Source: Paraburkholderia tropica (GTDB taxonomy: Bacteria; Pseudomonadota; Gammaproteobacteria; Burkholderiales; Burkholderiaceae). From it: DNA of 64,000 bases. The translations under genes and the position numbers were made by a program. Positions 8,432-17,085 of this stretch are shown here, piece by piece (the first letter of the stretch is position 1; each line of letters starts with the position of its first letter). The DNA is taken from assembly GCF_914484835.1 (NCBI RefSeq), contig NZ_CAJZAR010000042.1, positions 1 through 64,000 of the forward strand, in the 5' to 3' direction. A model generated the notes under the pieces. It did not search any database. It was not told the origin of the DNA and worked only from the letters and a program-made list of their open reading frames with translations.

Positions 8432-8454
8432 AAATGACAACTTTAGGGTCATTT
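8432..8454. promoter_or_regulatory. perfect 7-bp inverted repeat in the divergent promoter region
   Basis: AAATGAC - nine bases - GTCATTT, ending five bases before the ATG of the GlxA-like regulator. Its place between two divergent genes and immediately before the regulator start fits an autoregulatory operator. The binding protein is inferred, not shown. Confidence 0.5.
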
Positions 8455-8459
8455 ACGCC

Positions 8460-9425
8460 ATGCGCATCGCCGTGCTCGCCCTCGAAGGGCTTTTCGATAC
8501 CGGACTCGCCGTGGTGCTCGACACGCTGCGCGCCGCCAACAATCTCGGCGCGCGCGTCACGGGCGGCGCGCCGCATTTCGAAGTGAGCGTGGTGGGCGTA
8601 CGCAAGCGGGTGCGTTCGGGCCACGGCTTCACGATTCCCGTGCAGCCCGTCACCGCCGATCTGAAACCCGACTGGGTGGTCGTGCCCGCGCTCGCGGCCG
8701 TCACGCCCGAGACCTTGCTGCCCGCACTCGCGCGCGCGGACGTGCGCGACGCCCAGGCGCAATTGCGCGCGTGGCGCGCGCAAGGCGTGTTCGTGGCGGC
8801 GTCGTGCATCGGCACCTTCGTGCTGGCCGAAGCGGGGCTGCTCGACGATCGCGAAGCCACCACCACGTGGTCGCTCGCGCCGTTGTTCCGGCAGCGTTAT
8901 CCGCGCGTGCGGCTCGACGAATCGCGCATGCTCGTGGCGACCGACGCGGGCGCGACGGCGGGCGCGGCGATGGGGCATCTCGATCTCGCGCTCTGGCTGG
9001 TCCGCAAGCAGAGCCCCGAACTCGCGACGGTGGTCTCGCGTTATCTGCTGGCCGATATTCGCAGCTCGCAGGCGCCGTACATCATCCCGAATCATCTGTC
9101 GCAGGCCGACCCGCTGATCCAGCGTTTCGAGCAATGGTCGCGCACGCACCTCAAGCACGGCTTCTCATTGCAGGAAGCCGCGGGCGCGCTGGCCACGAGC
9201 CCGCGTTCGCTGCAACGGCGTTGTCAGGAGGTGCTGGGGAAATCGCCGCTGGCGTACTTTCAGGATCTGCGCGTCGAACGCGCGCAATCGCTGCTGCACG
9301 GCAGCGGACTCGACATCGACGCGATTGCCGCCGAAGTGGGATACGAAGATGGGGCGACGCTGCGCACCTTATTGCGTCAGCGTCTCGGGCGCGGCGTGCG
9401 CGATTTGCGCGCCGCGCTGCGGTGA
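8460..9425 (+). CDS. GlxA-like AraC family regulator with DJ-1/PfpI domain
   Basis: A 321-residue transcription factor. Residues 1-185 form a class I glutamine amidotransferase-like (DJ-1/PfpI) sensor domain, with the nucleophile-elbow region VAASCIGTFVLAEAGLL containing a Cys, and WSLAPLFRQRYP after it. Residues about 215-320 form an AraC-type DNA-binding domain with two helix-turn-helices (ALATSPRSLQRRCQEVLGKS and IDAIAAEVGYEDGATLRTL). Members of this class respond to small nitrogenous or oxidised metabolites, but the ligand is not predictable here. It is divergent from the small alpha/beta-barrel gene. Its product probably controls that gene and itself through the dyad at 8432-8454. Confidence 0.88.
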   Translation: MRIAVLALEGLFDTGLAVVLDTLRAANNLGARVTGGAPHFEVSVVGVRKRVRSGHGFTIPVQPVTADLKPDWVVVPALAAVTPETLLPALARADVRDAQAQLRAWRAQGVFVAASCIGTFVLAEAGLLDDREATTTWSLAPLFRQRYPRVRLDESRMLVATDAGATAGAAMGHLDLALWLVRKQSPELATVVSRYLLADIRSSQAPYIIPNHLSQADPLIQRFEQWSRTHLKHGFSLQEAAGALATSPRSLQRRCQEVLGKSPLAYFQDLRVERAQSLLHGSGLDIDAIAAEVGYEDGATLRTLLRQRLGRGVRDLRAALR

Positions 9426-9451
9426 TTGTGCCTTGATCGCGCGATGCCGGA

Positions 9452-10852
9452 TCAGCCCGGCATGCTCGCCACCGACGAGGCGAGCGGCACGATGGCAGGC
9501 AGCGCGTTCGCCATGACCTTGTCGCGGCCCGCGGCTTTCGCGCGATAGAGATTTTCGTCGGCAGCCCTAAGCGGGTCGACGGCGAACTCGTCGCCGAAAT
9601 CGCTCGTGAACGCGCCAATCGACACCGTCACGCGCTTCGCCTGAGTGCGCGCGCGAATGTCGAGACTGCGCACTGCCACGCGCATCGCCTCGCCAATCGC
9701 GATGGCCCCATCGCGCGCGCAACCGGGCAACAGCACGACGAATTCCTCGCCGCCGTATCGGCATACGGCATCGTCCTGACGACGCAAGCACGCTTGCAGC
9801 GCATCGGCGATCAGACGCAGGCAGACGTCGCCCGCGCCGTGCCCGTAGGCGTCGTTGTATTGCTTGAAGTGATCGACGTCGACCATCAGCACCGACAACG
9901 GGCTCGCGCGATGGCGCGCCGAAAGATGCTCGCGCGCGTACGCGGCGTCGAACCACCCGCGGTTGTAGAGGCCCGTCAAGGCGTCGCGATTAGCCTTTTC
10001 TTCGAGGTCTTCGTTCAGCTTCGCGAGCCGCGAATAGAGCATCGCGATCTCGACCAGCAGCGCCGCCAGCAACGCCGACGAGGCGATCATCGACGCCAGG
10101 CGCGCGCCATACCAGCCGAGCGTAAAGCGGGCGGAACCGGCGAGCGTGAGCACCACATCGGCGAAAAAGGCGAGCAGCGCAATCGTCAACCAGATATCGA
10201 GCACCGTGCGCAAACGGCCCGAGATGAGTTGCGCGACGAGCGCCGTCACGCTCACGAACACGACGAACACCGTGACGGGGCTGTGCTGAAGCGCGGCATA
10301 CGAACCGTCGCGGATCAGCACGGGCAGCCAGTCGCTCGCGCGCACCGCGATCAGGCAGCCGAGCGCGCTGCCGCCGAGCGCGAGCCACACCATCCAGCGC
10401 GCCGGTCCGAGGCGCAGCGCCGCTTTTTTGCCCGCGAACCGGCGCAGCGCGAAACCGATGAGGATGAGCGAGGGAAAGCCGCAGTGCCAGAGCACCCAGA
10501 TCCAGACCGCCGTCTGCCTGCCCGCGCCGAGCAGGCCGGTGGGCGAGAACACGCCCGGGAAAATCAGCAATTGCACCGCGCAGGTCAGGCTGCTGAACGC
10601 ATAAGCCGCCGACAAGGCCGCATCGAGCGGCGACTTGCCCATGCGGTAACGCACCCACATCAGCAGCGCGGTAATCGATTCGGTCACGACGACCGCCGTG
10701 CAAAAAACCGGCACGAAAGGCAGACACGCGGACAAAGGCGTGGCGGCACGCGGCAGAATCGCCGCAACCAGCAGTCCGATGCACAGCGCCATGCCCACGG
10801 CAATCCAGCGATGCAGGCGCGTCGGACGCCGGGAAGTAATCAACTTATTCAT
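9452..10852 (-). CDS. membrane diguanylate cyclase (GGDEF)
   Basis: A 466-residue inner-membrane enzyme making c-di-GMP from two GTP. The first 280 residues contain about seven to eight hydrophobic segments, resembling a MASE4-type sensor. A short coiled segment (RLAKLNEDLEEKANRDALTG) leads to the GGDEF domain. The active-site loop reads GGEEF, and the inhibitory I-site RQDD stands five residues before it, so both catalysis and product inhibition look intact. The start is uncertain: ATG at 10852 begins MNKLITSR close to the first membrane segment but lacks a Shine-Dalgarno; a GTG at 10927 would add 25 residues. It is on the same strand as the large GGDEF-EAL gene, 110 bases downstream of it, and convergent with the GlxA-like regulator. 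Confidence 0.88.
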   Translation of the reverse strand: MNKLITSRRPTRLHRWIAVGMALCIGLLVAAILPRAATPLSACLPFVPVFCTAVVVTESITALLMWVRYRMGKSPLDAALSAAYAFSSLTCAVQLLIFPGVFSPTGLLGAGRQTAVWIWVLWHCGFPSLILIGFALRRFAGKKAALRLGPARWMVWLALGGSALGCLIAVRASDWLPVLIRDGSYAALQHSPVTVFVVFVSVTALVAQLISGRLRTVLDIWLTIALLAFFADVVLTLAGSARFTLGWYGARLASMIASSALLAALLVEIAMLYSRLAKLNEDLEEKANRDALTGLYNRGWFDAAYAREHLSARHRASPLSVLMVDVDHFKQYNDAYGHGAGDVCLRLIADALQACLRRQDDAVCRYGGEEFVVLLPGCARDGAIAIGEAMRVAVRSLDIRARTQAKRVTVSIGAFTSDFGDEFAVDPLRAADENLYRAKAAGRDKVMANALPAIVPLASSVASMPG

Positions 10853-10962
10853 TCTTTTTACAAACGGCTTGCGAAAGGAGGCGCGGCAGCGGGTCTGAAT
10901 TCGACACCTGGATAACGACCGCCGCACCGCGCACCTTTAACACGAATACGGCATGTTCGCGA

Positions 10963-13908
10963 TCAGTTTCGCATGGGCTCCACGCCTTCCTCGATCAACG
11001 GCCAGACCAGCGCTTCGAATTGCTCGGGCGGCACCGGCGCGGAATAGTAGAAACCTTGCGCGAAATCGCAGCCCACGGCCTTGAGAAAATCGCGCTGCTC
11101 GGCCGTTTCCACGCCTTCCGCAATGACATGCAGCCCGAGTTTGTGCGCGAGCACGACCATCGCTTCGCAGAGCGCCTGGTTATCTTCGTTGACGCTGAGA
11201 TCCTTGACGAACGAGCGATCGATTTTCAGGTAATCGATATCGAAACGCTGCAAATACGCGAGCGACGAATAACCGGTACCGAAGTCGTCGATCGAAATGC
11301 CGATGCCCGCGCGCCGGAAACTCATGAGCTTCTCGTCGATTTTCGATTCGGCTTGCAGCAGCAAACCTTCCGTGATTTCCACCACGACGCTCTGCCCCGG
11401 CATGCCTTCGAGCGCGAGATATTCGGACCAGCGCGAACACACGAGGCTGTCCTGGCGCACCTGAACCGGCGACATATTCACGCCGATCTGAAAACACGAC
11501 TGATATTGATCGCGCCATTGGCGAACCTGCTGCACCGCCTGCCTGAACACCCAGTCGCCAATCGGCACGATCAGGCCGGTATCTTCCGCCAACGGAATGA
11601 AATCGAGCGGACTGATCATGCCGCGCTCGGGATGCAGCCAGCGCAGCAGCGCTTCCGCCTTGCAGACCTTCCCCGTCGCCAGATCGACGATCGGCTGATA
11701 AAACACCTGAAACTGATTGCCGGGCAGCGCGACACGCAAATCGTTGGTGAGCCGCAGGCGCTTTTCGGCTTCCACCTGCATGTCGGGCGTGAAATAACTG
11801 AAGCGATTGCGGCCCGCGCTTTTCGCCGCGTACATCGCCTGATCGGCGTTCTTGAACAGCACGTCGAGTTCGCGCGCGTCGTCGGGATAAAACGTGATGC
11901 CGATGCTCGCGGAAATAAAGGCTTCGTCCGCGCCCAGTTTAAAGGGCTCGGCAAGCTGGCCGATGATGGCTTTCGCAATACGCTCGATGCTTTCGGGGTC
12001 GTCGAGATTCGGCAGAATGACGGTGAATTCGTCGCCGCCCAGACGCGCCACCGTGTCGATATCGCGCACGCAGTCGCCGATGCGCTTTCCCGCTTCGATC
12101 AGCAGCACGTCGCCCGTGTCGTGACCGAGCGAATCGTTCACCTCCTTGAAACGGTCGAGATCGATCAGCATCAGCGCGATGCGCTGGCCGGTATGGCGCG
12201 ATTGCATCGCTTCGCGATCGAGACGATCGAGAAACATTTGACGATTGGGCAAACCGGTTAGCGCGTCGAAATTCGCCTGCTTCCAGATCGTGGCCTCGAA
12301 CGCCATGCGGTCGGACAGATCGCGGCCCACGGCCAGCACGGAATTCACCACGCCGGAACGATCGATTTCCGGCGTGATGCGAATATGCGTGCATTGCTCC
12401 TCGCCGTCCTTGCCGACCCAGCGCAATTCGAATTGCGTGCTCTTTCCGCTCACAAGGACTTCAGCAATTTTCTTTTCATAGACCAGCGCATTCGGGCCGC
12501 CCGGCAATTCCGAAGGCCGCTTGCCGAGCGAATCGGCCAGCGTGCAACCCGCCGACGCGCAAAACGCGGGATTGGCGTAAATGCGCCGCGTCTCGCGGTC
12601 GTAGCGCGTGATCGTATCGGGCGAATTCTCGATCAGCGTGCGCGATTCGCGTTCGCGCGTGACGAGTTCCGCCGTGCGCTCGACCACCGTTTGTTCGAGC
12701 GATGCGTTGATTTCGTTGATCTTTTGAATCTTCTGCTGAATCGCATCGCGCATGCGCTCGAAACGCAGCGCCAATCTGCCGAGTTCATCCTGACCGCTGG
12801 CTTCGTCGCCCGCATGATGCGCGTCGTCGAGATTCGCGCCCGCGTCGTCGCCCGTGTCGTGCATCTTGCGCACGAGTTGGCGCAGCGGTGCGGAAATACT
12901 GTGAGAAATGAAATACGCCAGAAAGATCGACAACAGGAAACCCGAAATGCCGACGAGCACGATCTGATTGCGCACGGTCTGCGCTTCGACGATCAGTTTC
13001 TTCTCCGCGATCGTGCTCACCACGTACCACGTCGTGCCGGGAATCTTCGAGAATGCCGCCAGATAGCGGCCGCCCTGCTTCGTCGCCAGCATCACGACGC
13101 TGTTTGCCTCGCCCGATTGCGCACTGTGCGCGATGGTGTCGGCGAGGCCGGCGTCGGCGGTCGTGCCCGCAGCCGCGGAGGCGTTATCGGCGCGCAGGAT
13201 GATCTTGTTGTCGCTGGCGTCGAAAATATCGATCTCGGTGCCGCTGCCCGTGGCGACATCGTTGAAGATCGTCGAGAAATAATCGGGCCGCACGATCAGC
13301 ACCAGATTGCCGATCTTCTGATTATTGGTCTTGTCGAAAATGACCCGCACCATGCCCAGATTCTGCTGGCCGACGCCATTATCGTAGCTGCCCCAGTACG
13401 TTCGTTCGTTAATACCCTGCGCCTGCCCGACGAGATTCGTCACGCCCTGCGTGAGTTGCGCGAACGCCTGCGTGTCGAGCACCTGGTTATTGCGGTCGAG
13501 CAGATACTTTTGATTGATGTAATCGACCGAACCGTAATGGTCTAACAAAAGCCGCGTCATATCCTGGCGCGCCTCGCTCTGCTCCTTGAGGCTGCCGCTC
13601 GCGGCACGCGCCAGCGCGCCCTGCACGCGATCCGAGAGCACCAGCAGATTGCTTTCGGTCTCGATCTGCTGCATGCGAAGCTGAATATTGCGCGAGACCT
13701 GCTTCACCACTTCCTTCGAAAAGATCTCGGCGTTTTCCTTGATGGCCGCGACCGACTTCACATAGGAAATGCAGCCCGACACGAAAATGGGCAGCAGCGA
13801 CAGCAGAATGAATGCCGCAATCAGCCGATAACGAATCTCGACACGGCGCAGCAGGTCCTGAGAGAGATAGTCGAAAGCGCGTCGTAGCGAAACGGGGATG
13901 GCGTTCAT
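10963..13908 (-). CDS. transmembrane sensor with Cache, HAMP, PAS, GGDEF and EAL domains
   Basis: A 981-residue bifunctional c-di-GMP receptor-enzyme. Order: transmembrane helix (about 27-48), periplasmic dCache-like sensor (about 50-310), second helix (about 315-340), HAMP (about 340-400), PAS (about 425-545), GGDEF (about 550-710) with active LGGDEF and I-site RDID five residues upstream, and EAL (about 725-970) with KAEALLRW, NMSP, DDFGTGYSSL, LKIDRSF and EGVET. All catalytic signatures look intact, so it may make or break c-di-GMP depending on signal. Its ATG lies inside the stop codon of the preceding solute-binding lipoprotein gene (ATGA at 13908-13905), so the two are translated together. 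This suggests that the lipoprotein presents a ligand to the periplasmic Cache domain. That pairing is inferred. Confidence 0.92.
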   Translation of the reverse strand: MNAIPVSLRRAFDYLSQDLLRRVEIRYRLIAAFILLSLLPIFVSGCISYVKSVAAIKENAEIFSKEVVKQVSRNIQLRMQQIETESNLLVLSDRVQGALARAASGSLKEQSEARQDMTRLLLDHYGSVDYINQKYLLDRNNQVLDTQAFAQLTQGVTNLVGQAQGINERTYWGSYDNGVGQQNLGMVRVIFDKTNNQKIGNLVLIVRPDYFSTIFNDVATGSGTEIDIFDASDNKIILRADNASAAAGTTADAGLADTIAHSAQSGEANSVVMLATKQGGRYLAAFSKIPGTTWYVVSTIAEKKLIVEAQTVRNQIVLVGISGFLLSIFLAYFISHSISAPLRQLVRKMHDTGDDAGANLDDAHHAGDEASGQDELGRLALRFERMRDAIQQKIQKINEINASLEQTVVERTAELVTRERESRTLIENSPDTITRYDRETRRIYANPAFCASAGCTLADSLGKRPSELPGGPNALVYEKKIAEVLVSGKSTQFELRWVGKDGEEQCTHIRITPEIDRSGVVNSVLAVGRDLSDRMAFEATIWKQANFDALTGLPNRQMFLDRLDREAMQSRHTGQRIALMLIDLDRFKEVNDSLGHDTGDVLLIEAGKRIGDCVRDIDTVARLGGDEFTVILPNLDDPESIERIAKAIIGQLAEPFKLGADEAFISASIGITFYPDDARELDVLFKNADQAMYAAKSAGRNRFSYFTPDMQVEAEKRLRLTNDLRVALPGNQFQVFYQPIVDLATGKVCKAEALLRWLHPERGMISPLDFIPLAEDTGLIVPIGDWVFRQAVQQVRQWRDQYQSCFQIGVNMSPVQVRQDSLVCSRWSEYLALEGMPGQSVVVEITEGLLLQAESKIDEKLMSFRRAGIGISIDDFGTGYSSLAYLQRFDIDYLKIDRSFVKDLSVNEDNQALCEAMVVLAHKLGLHVIAEGVETAEQRDFLKAVGCDFAQGFYYSAPVPPEQFEALVWPLIEEGVEPMRN

Positions 13909-15194
13909 TTGTAGTGCATCTTCGCTTCGTTCTTGACCGATGCATCCAGCCGCTGCGCGGCCTGACCGGGCGTCATTTTCTTGAGCAGCACATCCTGCAT
14001 CAGTTCATGCAGCAATTCGATCGTATTCGACGGCAACGTCGAATAGTACGGGCTGGCCGTGACAGCATAGCGGCTCACCGCATTCGTGTAATCGACGACT
14101 ACCGCATCGCTCACGGCCGTACCCGCGCCGTGCTGAAACGGCGAAATGTTGTGACGCTTCGCCTGCAAAACCGGGAAACCCTTTCCCGCGATGAATTCGA
14201 GGAATCGCATGGCGGCCGCCTTATTGCGCGTTTCGCAAACAGCGAAACCCGTTTCGCTGCCGAGCACCGGCACGACAGCCTTGCCGCGTGCGTTCCAGGG
14301 CGGAACAAACAGGCCCACCGGAAACGCATTGCCGTGCAACATCGGCCCCGCGGCCCAGCTGCCCTGAAACGCCATCGCGACCTTGCCTTGTTTGAACAGC
14401 CGCATGCCGTCGTCGTAACCCGTCGACATGTAGCCCGGCTGCGCGTAGCCCAGTGCGGGAATCAGCGCCATCTTCGCGAAGATATCGGCGACTTCGGGCG
14501 TGTTCAGATCGAGCGAACCATCGGCCATCTTGCTGCGCCACGCCGGCTCGTGCGCCACGACGTTATTAGCGAAGCCCGAACTGAACGGCCCATTGCCCAG
14601 CATGTTTGGAAACCCGCCATTCCAGACGATGGGCGTGAGGCCCGCGCGTTTGAGTTTCGCACAGTCCTGAAGAAATTCGTCGAAATTCGCGGGCGGCGCG
14701 GTAATGCCCGCTTTGGCGAACATATCGCGGTTGTAATAGATCATCGTGGTCGCGACGCCGCCGGAAATGCCGAAGCCTTTGCCGCGATGGCTCGTCCAGT
14801 CGCGCTTGAGCGGTTCGAGCATGCGCTTCCACGCGGCTGTCTGGCTGACGTCGGCGAGAATACCCTGATCAGCCAGTTCGCCCGCGTATGCGTTCGGATT
14901 GACGCTCACGAGATCGGGCAAGGTGCCGGCCGCGACGCGCGGCTTGATGTTCTCCTCGACCGAATTGCCGACCATGAACTGAACGTCGACGTGCACGTCC
15001 GGGTTCTGCTGGCTGAAGTCGGAGGCGATGCGCAGCATTTCTTCGGGCCAGTCCGGCGCCCAGACGAGTGCGGTGATGCTGGTGCGCGGCGGCGTCGACG
15101 TGGCGACGGACGCTGCGTCGCGCTGATGGCAGGCGCCCAGAAACATCGTGCAGATCAAACCGGACAGCAGGCAGGCAAACTTGATTCGTCCCAC
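13905..15194 (-). CDS. family 1 extracellular sugar-binding lipoprotein
   Basis: A 429-residue periplasmic binding protein of the type that serves sugar ABC transporters (SBP_bac_1). The signal peptide ends in a lipobox LGAC (C22), so it is probably anchored in a membrane. The mature part shows the usual features: DVQFMVGNSVEENIKP, the ligand-cleft segment MIYYNRDMFAKAGI, and GKVAMAFQGSWAAG. The start codon is GTG at 15194. There is no ATP-binding protein or permease gene nearby; instead the next gene, overlapping by four bases, is a Cache-GGDEF-EAL receptor. It is therefore more likely a sensory co-receptor than a transporter subunit. The natural ligand is unknown, though the family points to sugars or polyols. 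Confidence 0.88.
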   Translation of the reverse strand: MGRIKFACLLSGLICTMFLGACHQRDAASVATSTPPRTSITALVWAPDWPEEMLRIASDFSQQNPDVHVDVQFMVGNSVEENIKPRVAAGTLPDLVSVNPNAYAGELADQGILADVSQTAAWKRMLEPLKRDWTSHRGKGFGISGGVATTMIYYNRDMFAKAGITAPPANFDEFLQDCAKLKRAGLTPIVWNGGFPNMLGNGPFSSGFANNVVAHEPAWRSKMADGSLDLNTPEVADIFAKMALIPALGYAQPGYMSTGYDDGMRLFKQGKVAMAFQGSWAAGPMLHGNAFPVGLFVPPWNARGKAVVPVLGSETGFAVCETRNKAAAMRFLEFIAGKGFPVLQAKRHNISPFQHGAGTAVSDAVVVDYTNAVSRYAVTASPYYSTLPSNTIELLHELMQDVLLKKMTPGQAAQRLDASVKNEAKMHYK

Positions 15195-15811
15195 GTCATG
15201 CTCGCTTTCGAGTTCGAATTGAACCGCCGTGGCGCGGCAAGCGTGTGGACGACACGGCCCGCCCCTCGATCGGCGCGCCAGACAGCGTTGCCTTCAAATG
15301 GCATACGGAATTAGCTGGACGCTGGAATACCGTATCTGCATATCGGCAGGTTGGGTGAAAGCTTTAGTGGGGGGGCGACGCGGCGGGGGACTGGAGCGGG
15401 AAAGGTGATGTAGATATTTCTGGCGATGGGGTGGTGGAAACGTTTGTTTGCTTGCTTTTGAGGTTTTGATTCGGTGGGTGCGGGGGATGGATAGCCGTGA
15501 TGGTCTGCAAGGGCACGCCTGCCAGACGCAACTGACAGGTGTTTGTCAGCAGCGGAACGATGGAGGCGATCCGCCTTCACTCACGCTGCCCGTGCCGCCG
15601 CCCGCGGTATGACCGCCGCTCGCGCTCGCGCCCTGCTTCGACGATTGCGTTCAGCCTTTTATATTTCCGATTCATTTCGATTGATACGCAATGATTCGAG
15701 GCCGGACTCATTGCTGTCATGACCACCGGGAACGGGCAAAGGACAATGCGCGCTGCGTAAAATAGCGGCACGCCACTGCCGCTTTCCCTTCACGCTTTTC
15801 GCGAGTCCTTC
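15195..15811. other. gene-free stretch with G-runs
   Basis: About 620 bases between divergent genes. Around 15369-15400 the plus strand holds runs of seven, five and three Gs, a possible G-quadruplex. Small frames on the minus strand (for example 15311-15580) are Arg-rich or lack ribosome binding sites and look spurious. Promoters of the two flanking genes should lie here, but I find no convincing sigma-70 pair. Confidence 0.5.
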
Positions 15812-16555
15812 ATGAAAGTCACGATCGCGTATATCGAAGAACCGCCGTTCGGCTGGACCGATGCCGCCAGCGGCCACGCCACGGGCGCCGACATCGAACT
15901 TGCGCAATGCGTGCTCGCCGCGATTGGCGTCACGCAGATCGCGTATCGCGCGACCACGTTCAGCGCGCTGCTGCCCGGCGTCCAGCGCGGCGAATGGGAC
16001 ATGAACGTGCCACTCTTCGTCACGCCGCAACGCGCACAAGCGGTGGCGTTCAGCGCGCCGGTCTGGGCGATCGGCGATGGTTTTCTGCTGCGCGCGGGCA
16101 ATCCGAAATCGCTCACGAATTACGCGAGCGTCGCGCAGCACGACGATGCGCGTCTCGGCCTGATCGCGGGGCAGGTGCAGCACGATTCGGCGCTTGCTGC
16201 GGGCGTACGCGATTCACAGATCACGCTATTCGATCAACAGTCCGAAGCAATTTCAGCACTGCGTGAAGGCAGCATCGACGCTTATGCGAGCACGGCGCTG
16301 GGCAATCGCATTCTCGCCTCGCGCATGGCCGATGCGCATCTCGAAGCGGTGGATCACGAAAACGAAAGCGCCAACGCGCGCAGCACACCAGTCGGCGCGT
16401 TTTCCTTCAACCGCAACAACACGCGTTTGCTCGCCGCCGTGAACGCACAACTACACGCGTATCTCGGCAGCGCCGATCATCGCTCACGCATGGCGCGTTA
16501 CGGCTTATCGAGCAAGGAACTCGACGCCATCATCGCGCCACCTCAAGCGTCGTAA
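15812..16555 (+). CDS. SBP_bac_3-like solute-binding domain protein without signal peptide
   Basis: A 247-residue protein with the fold pattern of family 3 (amino-acid type) periplasmic binding proteins: MKVTIAYIEEPPFGWTD at the N terminus, GADIELAQCVLAAIG as the first cleft helix, WDMNVPLFVTPQRAQAVAFS, a hinge near 100-115 and LREGSIDAYASTALGN. Unlike normal members it begins directly with the first beta strand and has no signal peptide or lipobox; no in-frame start upstream supplies one. It may act in the cytoplasm as a ligand sensor or enzyme (cyclohexadienyl dehydratase-like), or be a decayed transporter subunit. No ABC transporter genes are adjacent. Its stop is six bases from that of the convergent cupin gene. 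Confidence 0.8.
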   Translation: MKVTIAYIEEPPFGWTDAASGHATGADIELAQCVLAAIGVTQIAYRATTFSALLPGVQRGEWDMNVPLFVTPQRAQAVAFSAPVWAIGDGFLLRAGNPKSLTNYASVAQHDDARLGLIAGQVQHDSALAAGVRDSQITLFDQQSEAISALREGSIDAYASTALGNRILASRMADAHLEAVDHENESANARSTPVGAFSFNRNNTRLLAAVNAQLHAYLGSADHRSRMARYGLSSKELDAIIAPPQAS

Positions 16556-16561
16556 CCCCAT

Positions 16562-16996
16562 TCAAATCCACTGATCGTTCGCCACGGTGCGTTCGCTTTG
16601 CGCGCCGTCGCCGGTATTCACCACGCCGCGCGGTTCGATCAGCAGCATCCTGACTTCGCCGTTCGCGCAAGGCCGATGCTCGACGCCCTTAGGCACCACG
16701 CCCATCTGGCCCGCGCGCAGCACGATCGCGCCGTCGCCATCCGGGCCCGCGCGATAGTCGATACGCAATTCGCCTTCGAGCACGATGAAGGTTTCGTCGG
16801 TATCGGCATGGCGATGCCAGACGAAATCGCCCTGCACTTTCACGACCTTGAACTGGTAGTCGTTCATTTCGGCGACCACGCGCGGCTGCCAGTGGCCGTC
16901 GATTTGCGCAATCTTGCCGAGCAGGTCGATGGACGCGCATTGTCCGCGCGCGGCAGGCGCGTTGGCGTGGGAATGGGAAGGGTTCGACGAGGTCAT
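16562..16996 (-). CDS. cupin domain protein
   Basis: A 144-residue single-domain cupin. The metal-binding motif 1 appears as VWHRHADTDETFIVLEGEL (two His and a Glu), and motif 2 as VVPKGVEHRPCANGEV. Residues 1-25 are polar and low complexity. The start at 16996 is six bases after GGAG; an ATG 24 bases upstream is possible. The fold could bind a metal and a small sugar or acid, but the substrate cannot be told. It lies just downstream of the AraC-type gene on the same strand (89 bases), so that regulator may control it. Confidence 0.85.
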   Translation of the reverse strand: MTSSNPSHSHANAPAARGQCASIDLLGKIAQIDGHWQPRVVAEMNDYQFKVVKVQGDFVWHRHADTDETFIVLEGELRIDYRAGPDGDGAIVLRAGQMGVVPKGVEHRPCANGEVRMLLIEPRGVVNTGDGAQSERTVANDQWI

Positions 16997-17085
16997 GCTG
17001 CGCTCCGCTGAGGTTGTCATGCGTCGAGACTACGCCCCCGCGCGGTCGCCGTATTGAACGATTGTGCGTGCGTTCCCGCGAACGT

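Noticed and set aside
15311..15771. Two small minus-strand frames (15311-15580 and 15577-15771)
   Set aside because: Low-complexity, no ribosome binding site, no family; they overlap a likely promoter region.
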